From Paenisporosarcina sp050269735 (lineage in GTDB: Bacteria; Bacillota; Bacilli; Bacillales_A; Planococcaceae): a DNA stretch of 64,000 bases. The notes below the pieces were generated by a model. It searched no databases and had not been told where the DNA came from. It saw nothing but the letters and a program-made list of their open reading frames with translations. Below are positions 51,624 through 59,866 of this stretch, piece by piece. Each line of letters begins with the position of its first letter. Within the stretch, counting starts at the first letter, position 1. The stretch is from assembly GCF_050269735.1 (NCBI RefSeq), contig NZ_JBNNIX010000005.1, forward strand, positions 1 through 64,000, written 5' to 3'. A program made the translations under genes and the position numbers.

Positions 51624-51657
51624 AAAAAGCTTGAGCGCGGGATGGCTCAAGCTTTTT
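51624..51657. terminator. Terminator of fhuF, second copy of the same hairpin
   Basis: AAAAAGCTTGAGC pairs with GCTCAAGCTTTTT around GCGGGATG. The stem is identical to that at 50817-50850. It overlaps the fhuF stop codon. Confidence 0.9.
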
Positions 51658-52321
51658 ATAGTGGGCAGGTTTTGCACGCTTTGACAGCACCTACAGTCTG
51701 ATAATAAAGACAGCAAGTTTTTCGAGTGTCCTCATCATTAGATGCATACAAAGACAACGGATGCTGTTTTGAATCGAACTCGACAGTTGGTATATCAACC
51801 AATTGTTGAAAAGTAACGGAATCCTGAAGATGGGTTACAAAGATCCATTTAATATAAGTAAAAATATTTTCGAAGAGGACGACACGTGAAATCCCTTTTT
51901 CCTTTGCCAACAAATCAACCAAAGGAATGAGCGTCGCATTATATAATACCTTTACAATCCACTCCAGTGCCGTCGTCTCTGAGGAGGCAGATTCCTTTAG
52001 TGGAAACGAGTAGACAGGCAACCAACCTGCTTTTGTCGCTTCATCAGCGATTGTGATGAAGCGGCACTCTTTCGGGTTAATCGATACATGGTGTTGGATA
52101 CGTACATAAATCATGAGAGCCGCCATATAACCGATTCGTTTCGCAGTCATGGAAGCGGCATGCGCCATTGAAGGACTTCCAAACTCATTCATTAGCTTTA
52201 AAAAATGATGCTCACGAACTTGGGAATCAAACAATTGACCAAGCGTTAACGTGTACAACGCGTCTTTGTCCGTGTGCCATCGGAATTTGGATGTCATATC
52301 ATTCGTTAGGATGCTTGCCAT
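51656..52321 (-). CDS. FhuF-like siderophore-iron reductase
   Basis: The 221-residue protein ends CCLYYQTVGAVKACKTCPL, the CCx-Cxx-C cluster that binds a [2Fe-2S] centre in FhuF ferric-siderophore reductases. The N-terminal half is divergent. It would release iron from imported siderophores in the cytoplasm. Its start overlaps the end of the second permease gene at 52321, and it is the last gene of the Fur-controlled operon. Confidence 0.85.
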   Translation of the reverse strand: MASILTNDMTSKFRWHTDKDALYTLTLGQLFDSQVREHHFLKLMNEFGSPSMAHAASMTAKRIGYMAALMIYVRIQHHVSINPKECRFITIADEATKAGWLPVYSFPLKESASSETTALEWIVKVLYNATLIPLVDLLAKEKGISRVVLFENIFTYIKWIFVTHLQDSVTFQQLVDIPTVEFDSKQHPLSLYASNDEDTRKTCCLYYQTVGAVKACKTCPL

Positions 52322-53358
52322 TAAGCTCCACCTTTTTTCCGTTGCGTCATTAATAAGAAAATGAAATACGGTGCACCAACTGCTGCTGTCCAGACACCTG
52401 CTGGCACCTCAATTGGGGCAAAGGCTACACGGGCAATCCAGTCTGCTATAAGGACAAACAGTGCACCTACTCCCGCTGAAAATAACACCATTGATTGAAA
52501 TTTAGGACCCACGATCCTTCTGGCAATATGGGGGGCAAGCAACCCGACAAATCCAATGCCACCAGCGAATGCAACAGCTACACCGGTTAATCCTGTACTA
52601 ATTAACAGTAAAATAATTCGGTTTCGTTGAACCATTGATCCAACGCCAGTTGCAATATCATCGCCGAGTTCCAAGATATTCATTTGTCGACGGAGCAAGA
52701 GAGAAATCATAATCAATAACAGAGCCCATGGCATCAACACCGAAACTTGAGACCAATTGGCACCATAAATACTGCCTGTCGTCCAAATCGTGGCTTGACT
52801 GGCTTGATAAATAGGACCCATTAAAATCCAAATGGTCGTCCCAGCTTGCATGAAAGCGGCAACAGCAATCCCGATTAAAAGAAGTCTAAACGGGGCGATT
52901 CCGTTTTTCCATGAAAGTGCAAAGACGATTAAGGCGGTCAGAGTTGCACCTAAAAAAGCGAATAAAGGCAACCACTGAATACTGACGGTCAAGGCATTAT
53001 TTTCATCTGAAAACATGGTTAGAAATAAAACAACAGCGAATGATGCACCTGCTGTTACACCTATTAGATCAGGTGATGCCAGTGGGTTTTTCGTAATGCC
53101 TTGCAGAATGGCACCGGATACAGCCAGTGCCATGCCGACAAAAAGAGCCATCATAATTCGAGGTAATCTAAAATCAATTAATATGATGCGGTCGAACTCT
53201 TCCCCGTAACCAAACAAAGCAGCAAGTACTTTAGACGGTGAGAGTGGAAATTCTCCAGAACCCGCAGAAATCAGCATAACGATGCCAACTGCAACAAACA
53301 CAAGGACAGTCGCAATCACTGGGTGACGAGTAAAATCTATTCGATTCATAATTTTCAT
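52321..53358 (-). CDS. yfhA: Siderophore ABC transporter permease, FecCD family (YfhA-like)
   Basis: The 345-residue permease has about ten membrane segments and FecCD motifs LPRIMMALFVGMALAVSGAI, GITKNPLASPDLIGVTAGAS and GFVGLLAPHIARRIVG. It forms a heterodimer with the product of the next upstream gene. It starts 3 bases after that gene's stop. In B. subtilis YfiY-YfiZ-YfhA imports schizokinen-type hydroxamates, and the same is inferred here. No ATPase gene is nearby; a shared ATPase such as YusV is expected. Confidence 0.88.
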   Translation of the reverse strand: MKIMNRIDFTRHPVIATVLVFVAVGIVMLISAGSGEFPLSPSKVLAALFGYGEEFDRIILIDFRLPRIMMALFVGMALAVSGAILQGITKNPLASPDLIGVTAGASFAVVLFLTMFSDENNALTVSIQWLPLFAFLGATLTALIVFALSWKNGIAPFRLLLIGIAVAAFMQAGTTIWILMGPIYQASQATIWTTGSIYGANWSQVSVLMPWALLLIMISLLLRRQMNILELGDDIATGVGSMVQRNRIILLLISTGLTGVAVAFAGGIGFVGLLAPHIARRIVGPKFQSMVLFSAGVGALFVLIADWIARVAFAPIEVPAGVWTAAVGAPYFIFLLMTQRKKGGA

Positions 53359-53361
53359 AGG

Positions 53362-54360
53362 TTAAATCCCCAGCTTTCTACGAGCGACAAAAATAAAGAA
53401 CGGTACACCGATAAGAGCCGTCATAACACCAACAGGTAATTCCTGAGGCATGAGGACATAACGACCTCCGATATCTGCCAACAATAGAAGTGCAGCTCCC
53501 CCTATAGCTGAATAAGGAAGAATCCAACGATGGTCTAGCCCGACTAATGAACGGATTAAATGGGGAATAATAATACCGACAAAGCCAATAGGACCAGCGA
53601 CAGCTACGGCACACCCTGCCAAAATAACAGCACATGTACCAAAGAAAAACTTAATCCAAATCGTACGTTGACCTAGCCCGACTGCTACATCGTCACCAAT
53701 GCTCAATACATTCAGCTCTTTTGCACGCAAGAAAGTAGCCGTCAATGCGACGGCCATATAAGGCAATGCACTGATTAGTAAGTCGAGCGGTCGGTTAGCC
53801 ACTGAACCTGCAAGCCAAAATAATACTTGATCAAGTGCAGTCTCATTTAGAACCAACAATCCTTGCGTAAAGGAAGCAAATAAGGCGGTAATGGCGGACC
53901 CAGCCAATGTCAATTTGAGCGGTGTCAGTCCTTCTCGGCCAGCACTACTTAATAAAAACACCAGCAGAAAAGCGAAACTGGCTCCTGCAAAACTCAGCCA
54001 CATATAAGATTGCAGACTTTGCACGGACAGGAAAACGACGCCCACAACTACAAAGAAACTGGCACCTGCATTTACACCAAGAATACTAGGTGAAGATAGG
54101 GGGTTTCGTGTGATTGATTGCATAATGGCCCCAGAAACGCCTAAACAGGCACCAACGAATGCGGCGATTAGAGAACGGGGAAATCGCACATCCCTGATAA
54201 TAAGATGCTCATTTGATCCACTCGGATTGAAAAAAGAAAGGTAGGCATCCCGCCAGGTGGTATCGGTATAACCATAAACTAGACTTGCACCCATGAGAAA
54301 AAGAATGGCAGACAATCCAATTGCAATGCCCCATCCTCGTTTACTATTTGTATGTATCAT
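53362..54360 (-). CDS. yfiZ: Siderophore ABC transporter permease, FecCD family (YfiZ-like)
   Basis: The 332-residue permease has FecCD motifs FPRSLIAAFVGACLGVSGAI, SITRNPLSSPSILGVNAGAS and GFVGIIIPHLIRSLVG. AGGGG lies 7 bases before the ATG. It is first in a three-gene minus-strand operon (permease, permease, reductase) divergent from the binding-protein gene. The shared Fur box makes iron repression likely. Confidence 0.88.
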   Translation of the reverse strand: MIHTNSKRGWGIAIGLSAILFLMGASLVYGYTDTTWRDAYLSFFNPSGSNEHLIIRDVRFPRSLIAAFVGACLGVSGAIMQSITRNPLSSPSILGVNAGASFFVVVGVVFLSVQSLQSYMWLSFAGASFAFLLVFLLSSAGREGLTPLKLTLAGSAITALFASFTQGLLVLNETALDQVLFWLAGSVANRPLDLLISALPYMAVALTATFLRAKELNVLSIGDDVAVGLGQRTIWIKFFFGTCAVILAGCAVAVAGPIGFVGIIIPHLIRSLVGLDHRWILPYSAIGGAALLLLADIGGRYVLMPQELPVGVMTALIGVPFFIFVARRKLGI

Positions 54361-54394
54361 AAAAGACCCCTGAAATTTTATTTAAATTCACTAG

Positions 54395-54423
54395 TTGACA
54401 AATAAAATCGTAGCATATAAAGT
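54395..54423 (+). promoter_or_regulatory. Promoter of the siderophore-binding protein gene
   Basis: TTGACA at 54395-54400 and TAAAGT at 54418-54423 are 17 bases apart. The Fur box begins 13 bases downstream. Confidence 0.6.
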
Positions 54424-54435
54424 ACTCAGTGTAAA

Positions 54436-54450
54436 TGATTTTCATTCTCA
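54436..54450. promoter_or_regulatory. Fur box of the siderophore locus
   Basis: TGATTTTCATTCTCA matches the 7-1-7 Fur consensus TGATAATNATTATCA at 11 of 14 fixed positions. It lies between the divergent binding-protein and permease genes. Confidence 0.65.
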
Positions 54451-54477
54451 ATTGAATGATAAAAAGGAGAAACGATC

Positions 54478-55425
54478 ATGAAGAAATTTGGTCTTTTATT
54501 AATGGCTTTCATGCTGATGATTTTGGCTGCATGTGGCAAAACAGATGAAAAAACACCGACAAGTGGTGAAGATAAGGTTAAAGAAGAAAGTTATACAGTT
54601 ACTCATGCAATGGGTGAAACAACAATTAAAGGCGAACCGAAACGAATCGTTGTATTGACGAACGAAGGCGTGGAAGCTTTACTTGCAATGGGCGTAACGC
54701 CTGTTGGAGCTGTGGAAGCATTCACGGGAGATACATGGTATGAGCATACAGCAGAACAATTAAAAGATACGAAGCCGGTAGGAAATGAGTCTGAACCTTC
54801 ACTTGAAGCGATTGCAGCACTTAAACCGGATTTGATTATCGGTAATAAAATGCGTCAGGAAAAAGTGTACGAACAGTTAAACAAAATTGCCCCAACTGTA
54901 TTTGCAGAAACTTTGCGCGGTGACTGGCAGGAAAATTTCAAACTATATTCAAAAGCAATCAATAAAGAAGAAGTGGGCCAAGAGAAATTGGACGCTTATA
55001 ATAATCGCATTGAAGAAATGAAAGCATCATTAGGCGAGAAAACACAACAAAAAGTTTCTATGGTACGTTTTATGGCTGGTGATGTGCGTATTTACCATAA
55101 AGATTCATTCTCTGGTGTTATTTTAGAGCAGCTTGGATTTGCACGTCCTGCTGAGCAAGACTTACCGGACTTCGCTGAAAAAGGCGTAACAAAAGAACGT
55201 ATTCCAGCAATGGACGGCGACATCATGTTCTACTTCACATATGAAACGGGCGACAAAGAGGCAACGAAATTAGAAGAAGAATGGATTAACGATCCATTGT
55301 TCCAAAATCTTGAAGTTGCTAAGGCCAACAAAGTCTTCAAAGTGAACGACACGATTTGGAACACTGCAGGTGGCTACTTGGCTGCTCAATTGATGTTGGA
55401 CGATTTAGAAAAACATTTCGAATAA
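54478..55425 (+). CDS. yfiY: Siderophore-binding lipoprotein, YfiY-like
   Basis: The 315-residue protein has a lipoprotein signal with lipobox LAAC (C19), followed by the two-lobed periplasmic binding fold of the FepB/FhuD class (PKRIVVLTNEGVEALLAMGV; SLEAIAALKPDLIIGNKMRQ). It captures ferric siderophores for the divergent permeases. AAGGAGAAACG precedes the ATG. Similarity to YfiY suggests schizokinen-like hydroxamates. Confidence 0.88.
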   Translation: MKKFGLLLMAFMLMILAACGKTDEKTPTSGEDKVKEESYTVTHAMGETTIKGEPKRIVVLTNEGVEALLAMGVTPVGAVEAFTGDTWYEHTAEQLKDTKPVGNESEPSLEAIAALKPDLIIGNKMRQEKVYEQLNKIAPTVFAETLRGDWQENFKLYSKAINKEEVGQEKLDAYNNRIEEMKASLGEKTQQKVSMVRFMAGDVRIYHKDSFSGVILEQLGFARPAEQDLPDFAEKGVTKERIPAMDGDIMFYFTYETGDKEATKLEEEWINDPLFQNLEVAKANKVFKVNDTIWNTAGGYLAAQLMLDDLEKHFE

Positions 55426-55434
55426 GTAAGCTAG

Positions 55435-55474
55435 ACTGCCCTATGGATTTTCTGATCCGGAGGGCAGTTTTTTT
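55435..55474 (+). terminator. Terminator of the binding-protein gene
   Basis: ACTGCCCT at 55435-55442 pairs with AGGGCAGT at 55461-55468, followed by TTTTTT. Confidence 0.88.
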
Positions 55475-55511
55475 ATGGAGATTGCATTCTAGGCTTATGT
55501 TACAGCTGATT

Positions 55512-55595
55512 CCTACGTGAACTCTGATTTTTCCTACGTGAACCTCGATAATTCCTACGTGGTCCCCGTTTTTTCCTACGTCACTCATAAATTCT
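55512..55595 (+). repeat. 21-bp tandem repeat array, CCTACGTGAAC family
   Basis: CCTACGT starts at 55512, 55533, 55554 and 55575, exactly 21 bases apart, each preceded by TT. The first two continue GAAC; the others diverge after CCTACGT. It is the same family as the IS-split array at 24194-24235 and 25617-25700. Confidence 0.9.
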
Positions 55596-55668
55596 ACAAC
55601 CAAGATAATCTCTTACACTAAAATGTGTAAATACATGGTAGATTAAGAGAGGAAATAGGAGGGAAAAC

Positions 55669-56829
55669 ATGAAATTTTCACATACCGCAAATAAATTTTT
55701 GAGTTTGCTCATTAATATAGTGTTGGTCATTTTCACTGGTTTATTTGTACTCTTCACTCTTTTGAATGGAAAAGGACAATACATCCCACTTATATTAACA
55801 GGCGGCGCAACCGTATATATGCTGCTGAAGTATTTGCTTATTAGATTGTCCGACAGAGAGCATCCAGGTAAGTTCTTTTTCGTTGGATTAGTGGTCCTCT
55901 GGATTGTAGTTGGTGGAAAGCTTGCTTATGATACATATCATGCGAATATGGATCGTGTAAATGCAGAAGTGGATTTAGAGCAATATGAACCGAATACACC
56001 AGGAACTAAGGCGGTTTCGTTGGATCACAAAGCGACGTTGCAATTACCTAAAGACAACTTGTTGCGTTTGGATGGTGCCACGGCACTGTATCCTTTGTAT
56101 TCTTCATTTGTTCAAGCTACCTATCCCCAAAAAGTTTATAAAGTTTTTGATCCAACGGTTAGGGCAACTAAAACAGATCAGGCATACAAAAATTTAATCA
56201 ATCGCACAGCAGATATAATCTTTGTGGCAGGGCCTTCTGATGCGCAACTTAAACATGCGAAAGAGAAGAGTGTCACACTAAACATGACGCCAATCGGACG
56301 TGAGGCATTCGTATTTTTTGTCCATGCAAACAATTCGATTGAAGGTTTAACCAGTAATCAAATTCGGAGTATTTATTCGGGGGAAGTGGTGAACTGGAAA
56401 GAGGTTGGTGGGAAAAACGATAAAATTCGTGCCTTCCAGCGTCCAGCCGATAGCGGAAGCCAAACTGCAATTGAAAAATTCATGGGCGACCAGGAGTTGA
56501 TGGAAGCGCCATCTCAAGATATTGCATCGGGCATGGGCGGGGTCATCAATGAAGTGGCCGAATACAAAAACTACAAAAATGCAATCGGCTATACTTTCCG
56601 CTTTTTCTCTACGGAAATGGTGAAAAATGAAAATATACGATTGCTGAAAGTGGATGGGATCTATCCTGATAAGGAATCCATTCGCTCTGAATCATATCCG
56701 ATAACGGCAGAATTCTACGCAATTACTGCTGGAACGACCAACCCACATGCGCAAGCATTCATTGATTGGATTCTTTCGGTGGAAGGTCAGGAGTTGGTAG
56801 AGAAAACAGGGTATGTACCGATCAAATAA
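55669..56829 (+). CDS. Membrane-anchored PstS-like substrate-binding protein
   Basis: The 386-residue protein has three N-terminal membrane segments (about residues 10-28, 37-53 and 68-86) fused to a PstS/PBP-like domain (LDGATALYPLYSSFVQATYP, ADIIFVAGPSDAQL, GREAFVFFVHANNSIEGLT, RPADSGSQTAIEKFMG). Ordinary PstS is a lipoprotein; here the binding domain is fixed by a membrane bundle. No ABC permease lies next to it. It may sense phosphate or another oxyanion rather than transport it. GGAGGG precedes the ATG. Confidence 0.78.
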   Translation: MKFSHTANKFLSLLINIVLVIFTGLFVLFTLLNGKGQYIPLILTGGATVYMLLKYLLIRLSDREHPGKFFFVGLVVLWIVVGGKLAYDTYHANMDRVNAEVDLEQYEPNTPGTKAVSLDHKATLQLPKDNLLRLDGATALYPLYSSFVQATYPQKVYKVFDPTVRATKTDQAYKNLINRTADIIFVAGPSDAQLKHAKEKSVTLNMTPIGREAFVFFVHANNSIEGLTSNQIRSIYSGEVVNWKEVGGKNDKIRAFQRPADSGSQTAIEKFMGDQELMEAPSQDIASGMGGVINEVAEYKNYKNAIGYTFRFFSTEMVKNENIRLLKVDGIYPDKESIRSESYPITAEFYAITAGTTNPHAQAFIDWILSVEGQELVEKTGYVPIK

Positions 56830-56867
56830 TAGATGATTCTTCGTATAAAGAATGAACAAAAGGGACT

Positions 56868-56912
56868 TGCACTTTGACAATTCAGAATTGTCGGAGTGTA
56901 TGTCTTTTTTTA
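56868..56912 (+). terminator. Terminator after the PstS-like gene
   Basis: GACAATT and AATTGTC (56876-56892) form the inner stem, with ACTTGCACT pairing partly with AGTGTATGT outside, then TTTTTT. Confidence 0.7.
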
Positions 56913-56948
56913 TGATAAAATATTAAACAAATGAAAGGGTGATGACAG

Positions 56949-57161
56949 ATGGCAAACGGTCAAAATCGCGCAGACGTGAAACCTGGGCTTGAAGTAAATG
57001 TGATTTTGAAAAAAGATCAACGTACAGGTGTGAAAACAAAAGGGGTTGTTAAGGATTTACTTACCAATTCGGCACGTCATCCTCATGGCATTAAAGTCCG
57101 TTTAGAAGATGGTCAAGTTGGACGAGTATGCGATATTTTATCTTCAGATAAATTAGTATGA
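56949..57161 (+). CDS. ywbE: YwbE-family protein
   Basis: The 70-residue protein begins MANGQNRADVKPGLEVNVIL and has TKGVVKDLLTNSARHPHGIK, the YwbE family signature; the function is unknown. GAAAGGGTG precedes the ATG. It overlaps the next frame by 4 bases (ATGA). Confidence 0.88.
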   Translation: MANGQNRADVKPGLEVNVILKKDQRTGVKTKGVVKDLLTNSARHPHGIKVRLEDGQVGRVCDILSSDKLV

Positions 57162-57553
57162 AATTTTATGTAGCATCCAGCTTTCAAAACAAGGAAATTG
57201 TAAGAGTCGTAAGTGAAAAACTCATGAAGAATGGATGGCATCACACCTATGATTGGACACAAAATAATCGTGCCTGTTCTCTCGAAGCGTTGCAGGAAAT
57301 AGGAACGCTGGAAAAACAGGCGGTGGCTGATTCAGATGTCGTAATTGTGATCTTACCGGGTGGCAAAGGAAGTCATATAGAACTAGGGATGGCCATTGCA
57401 TGACAGAAGAAAACTTTCCTATACTCGCCGAACTTTGAAGCGATGGATATAGAGACTACGAGTACGTTTTACCATTTACCTGAAGTGCAGATTTGCGCAG
57501 GCTCTGTCGAAGAATTAATTTCCAACATACTAAGCAACAGTATCAAATTGTAG
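57158..57553 (+). pseudogene. Nucleoside 2-deoxyribosyltransferase-like gene with in-frame TGA
   Basis: The frame starts MKFYVASSFQNKEIVRVVSE and runs to GSHIELGMAIA, then meets TGA at 57401-57403. It continues in the same frame as QKKTFLYSPNFEAMDIETTS and ends at TAG 57551-57553. The full product of 131 codons fits the small deoxyribosyltransferase-like family, in which a residue such as Leu is expected at the stop. A single nonsense change therefore splits an otherwise intact gene. A sequencing error is an alternative. It overlaps ywbE by ATGA. Confidence 0.75.
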
Positions 57554-57585
57554 AAAAACCAATTTATAGGATGGAGGATGACGAA

Positions 57586-58197
57586 ATGAGACAAGTAATT
57601 GCCTTAGGTGGCGGAGGCTTCTCAATGGAGCCGGAAAATCCTTTGTTAGATCGTTATATTCTGGAACAATGTGCGAAAGAGAATCCGAAAGTTTGTTTCA
57701 TTGGAACTGCAAGTGGTGATGCGGAAGGATATATCGAACGATTTTATAATTTCTTCCGTATGGAGGAGTGTGAACCTACGCACTTGTCCTTGTTCAAGCC
57801 CCATACGCGCGATATTAAGAATTTCCTTATGGAACAGGATATATTGTACGTAGGCGGAGGCAATACCAAGAACTTAATGACTTTGTGGCGTGAGTGGGAA
57901 ATCGATGTTGCGATTCGACAAGCTTATGAAAAAGGAACAATTCTTGCAGGTTTGAGTGCAGGATCGCTTTGTTGGTTTGAAGATGGTATTACAGATTCCT
58001 ATGGAGCCGAGCTAGAGCCGATATCCTGTTTAGGAATTCTACGTGGCAGTCACTGTCCGCATTATGACGGGGTTGCTTTACACTTTTTAGATGAAGAATT
58101 GCATAAAATTGTGAGTTCACGCGAGCATGCTAAAGGATACCGGGTGGACAAAGATAAAGAATCGATTTTAACGACCCGCTATTTAGGTGTGAAATAA
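57586..58197 (+). CDS. pepE: Peptidase E, S51 family
   Basis: The 203-residue protein starts MRQVIALGGGGFSMEPENPL and has the nucleophile in AGLSAGSLCWFEDG, with DILYVGGGNTKNL before it. S51 peptidases cut Asp-X dipeptides or related cyanophycin pieces. GGAGG lies 8 bases before the ATG at 57586; an upstream in-frame ATG is inside the previous gene. The length matches B. subtilis YgaJ-type proteins. Confidence 0.88.
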   Translation: MRQVIALGGGGFSMEPENPLLDRYILEQCAKENPKVCFIGTASGDAEGYIERFYNFFRMEECEPTHLSLFKPHTRDIKNFLMEQDILYVGGGNTKNLMTLWREWEIDVAIRQAYEKGTILAGLSAGSLCWFEDGITDSYGAELEPISCLGILRGSHCPHYDGVALHFLDEELHKIVSSREHAKGYRVDKDKESILTTRYLGVK

Positions 58198-58234
58198 TTA
58201 GCACCGCAAGTCAAATAGAAGGTAGGGACTAATT

Positions 58235-58855
58235 ATTTACACTCCATCATATTTTGAAATGAATGATCGGCAAGAAATAAATGAAGTAATAGAAGCATAT
58301 GGATTTGCTACACTTACTTCAATTCATGAAGGTTCATTGACTGCGACACAACTCCCACTGCTACTAAGCGAAGATAAAACGGAGCTCATTGGGCACTTTG
58401 CAAAAGGAAATAAACAATGGATAGATATTGAAGATCAGCAAGTACTGGTTGTCTTCCAAGGACCCCATTGTTATATCTCGCCTTCCTGGTATGAGACTCA
58501 AAATACAGTGCCGACATGGAATTATGTAACGGTTCAAGTTGCAGGGAAAGTGAAGCTTCTAAAAGAAGGAGATCCAAGATTATGGCACTCCATGGTGGCT
58601 TTAACTAAAAAGTACGAGGAGCCAACGAGTGCTTATAACTTATTGGATGTAGACCCTGCTTATATTTCTTCTTTATCGAAAGGAGTAATGGGGTTTACCA
58701 TTTCTATCGATAAAGTTGAAGGTAAAGCAAAGCTAAGTCAAAATCATCCAAAAGAATGTGTAGAGCGTGTAATTGAAGCACTTCGTAAAGTAAATAAGTC
58801 TGATGAAAAAGCCATTTCAAAATGGATGAAGAAAAAAATGATTGGCAATGAGTAA
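58235..58855 (+). CDS. PaiB-like FMN-binding negative regulator, apparent ATT start
   Basis: The protein matches the PaiB family: YTPSYFEMNDRQEINEVIEA at the start, then FAKGNKQWIDIEDQQVLVVF, GPHCYISPSWYETQNTVPTWNY and SLSKGVMGFTISID. PaiB proteins normally start Met-Tyr-x-Pro. Here that position is ATT TAC ACT CCA, with GGTAGGG 7 bases upstream of the ATT. The first normal start is ATG at 58259, which would remove eight conserved residues and has no ribosome site. ATT initiation or a recent start mutation is likely. The frame is closed by TAG at 58223. Confidence 0.75.
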   Translation: MYTPSYFEMNDRQEINEVIEAYGFATLTSIHEGSLTATQLPLLLSEDKTELIGHFAKGNKQWIDIEDQQVLVVFQGPHCYISPSWYETQNTVPTWNYVTVQVAGKVKLLKEGDPRLWHSMVALTKKYEEPTSAYNLLDVDPAYISSLSKGVMGFTISIDKVEGKAKLSQNHPKECVERVIEALRKVNKSDEKAISKWMKKKMIGNE

Positions 58856-58867
58856 AGGGGAACCAAA

Positions 58868-59371
58868 ATGGAAATCCGCAAATTGACAGGTGAAGATGCG
58901 TTAAAATATTTGCAGTTAAGATTGGAAGCTTTGCAGCAAAATCCTGAGGCTTTTGCGACAACATACGAAGAGGCCATGTCCCGAACCAATCCAATCGAAC
59001 GGACAGCTACCAATTTAGATGCAGCAGGAAGTTCATCATTAGGCGCCTTTATCGATAATGAATTGGTCGGTGTGATGACCGTAGTAGGTGAAGGAGCTCC
59101 AAAATTGCGTCATCGTGTGAATTTAGTAGCCGTCTATGTCACCCCTCGAGTTCGTGGACTGAAAATCGGTCAAGCGTTATTGAATGAAACGATTGAACAT
59201 GCCAAGGCTTGGCCGGGAGTCGAAAAAATGAATTTAACAGTTGTAGCAACAAATACACCTGCAATTAGACTATATGAAAAAGCCGGATTTAAAACTTTTG
59301 GTCTCGAGCATCATGCAATGAAAACAGATCATAAGTATGTCGACGAATTATATATGAGTCTTGAGTGGTAG
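58868..59371 (+). CDS. GNAT acetyltransferase
   Basis: The 167-residue protein has the GNAT core VNLVAVYVTPRVRGLKIGQA and NTPAIRLYEKAGFKTFGLEH. AAAGGGGAAC precedes the ATG. It starts 12 bases after the PaiB-like gene. PaiA-type partners of PaiB are also GNAT enzymes that acetylate polyamines, but this protein is not clearly PaiA. Confidence 0.83.
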   Translation: MEIRKLTGEDALKYLQLRLEALQQNPEAFATTYEEAMSRTNPIERTATNLDAAGSSSLGAFIDNELVGVMTVVGEGAPKLRHRVNLVAVYVTPRVRGLKIGQALLNETIEHAKAWPGVEKMNLTVVATNTPAIRLYEKAGFKTFGLEHHAMKTDHKYVDELYMSLEW

Positions 59372-59380
59372 GTGAGAAAA

Positions 59381-59860
59381 GTGAATAATTTAGAACGGGC
59401 TATTCAACTAAGAGAGAGAGGGAAAGCATCAGAAGCTTTGCCGATATTGAAAGGTTTATTATTGAATGACGCAAACAATCCAGCGATTCTATACCAGTGT
59501 GCGTGGACTTGCGACGTTCAAGGCTTGGAAAGAGAAGCGGTTCCCTATTATGAACAAGCTCTTGAGAATGGATTAATTGGACACGAAAGAGAAGGGGCAT
59601 TTGTAGGGTTAGGAAGTACTTGTCGCGTGATTGGTGAATACGCTAAATCCCGGTCCGTTTTTGAAAGAGGTATAGCTGAATTTCCTGAAAATAAGGCAAT
59701 ACCTGTGTTCCTTGCGATGACGTTACATAATTTAAATGAACATGATCTCGCAATGGAAACATTGCTAAGCGTGGTAGCAACCACTACTCGAGATAAAAAC
59801 ATCGAACGGTATGGAAATGCCATTCAGTTTTATAAGGACAAATTAAATAAAACGTGGTGA
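59381..59860 (+). CDS. Tetratricopeptide repeat protein
   Basis: The 159-residue protein has about three TPR units (GKASEALPILKGLLLNDANN; LEREAVPYYEQALENGLIGH; GEYAKSRSVFERGIAEFPEN), giving a protein-binding helical scaffold. The partner is unknown. The GTG at 59381 has AGGTG 6 bases upstream; an earlier GTG at 59372 overlaps that site. It begins 9 bases after the acetyltransferase stop. Confidence 0.78.
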   Translation: MNNLERAIQLRERGKASEALPILKGLLLNDANNPAILYQCAWTCDVQGLEREAVPYYEQALENGLIGHEREGAFVGLGSTCRVIGEYAKSRSVFERGIAEFPENKAIPVFLAMTLHNLNEHDLAMETLLSVVATTTRDKNIERYGNAIQFYKDKLNKTW

Positions 59861-59866
59861 AATGAC

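Noticed and set aside
55337..55603. Minus-strand frame with HVG repeats
   Set aside because: It reads through the 21-bp array, the terminator and the end of the binding-protein gene.
57401..57403. Selenocysteine codon at the in-frame TGA
   Set aside because: No SECIS-like hairpin was seen after it and the position is not a redox site in this family.
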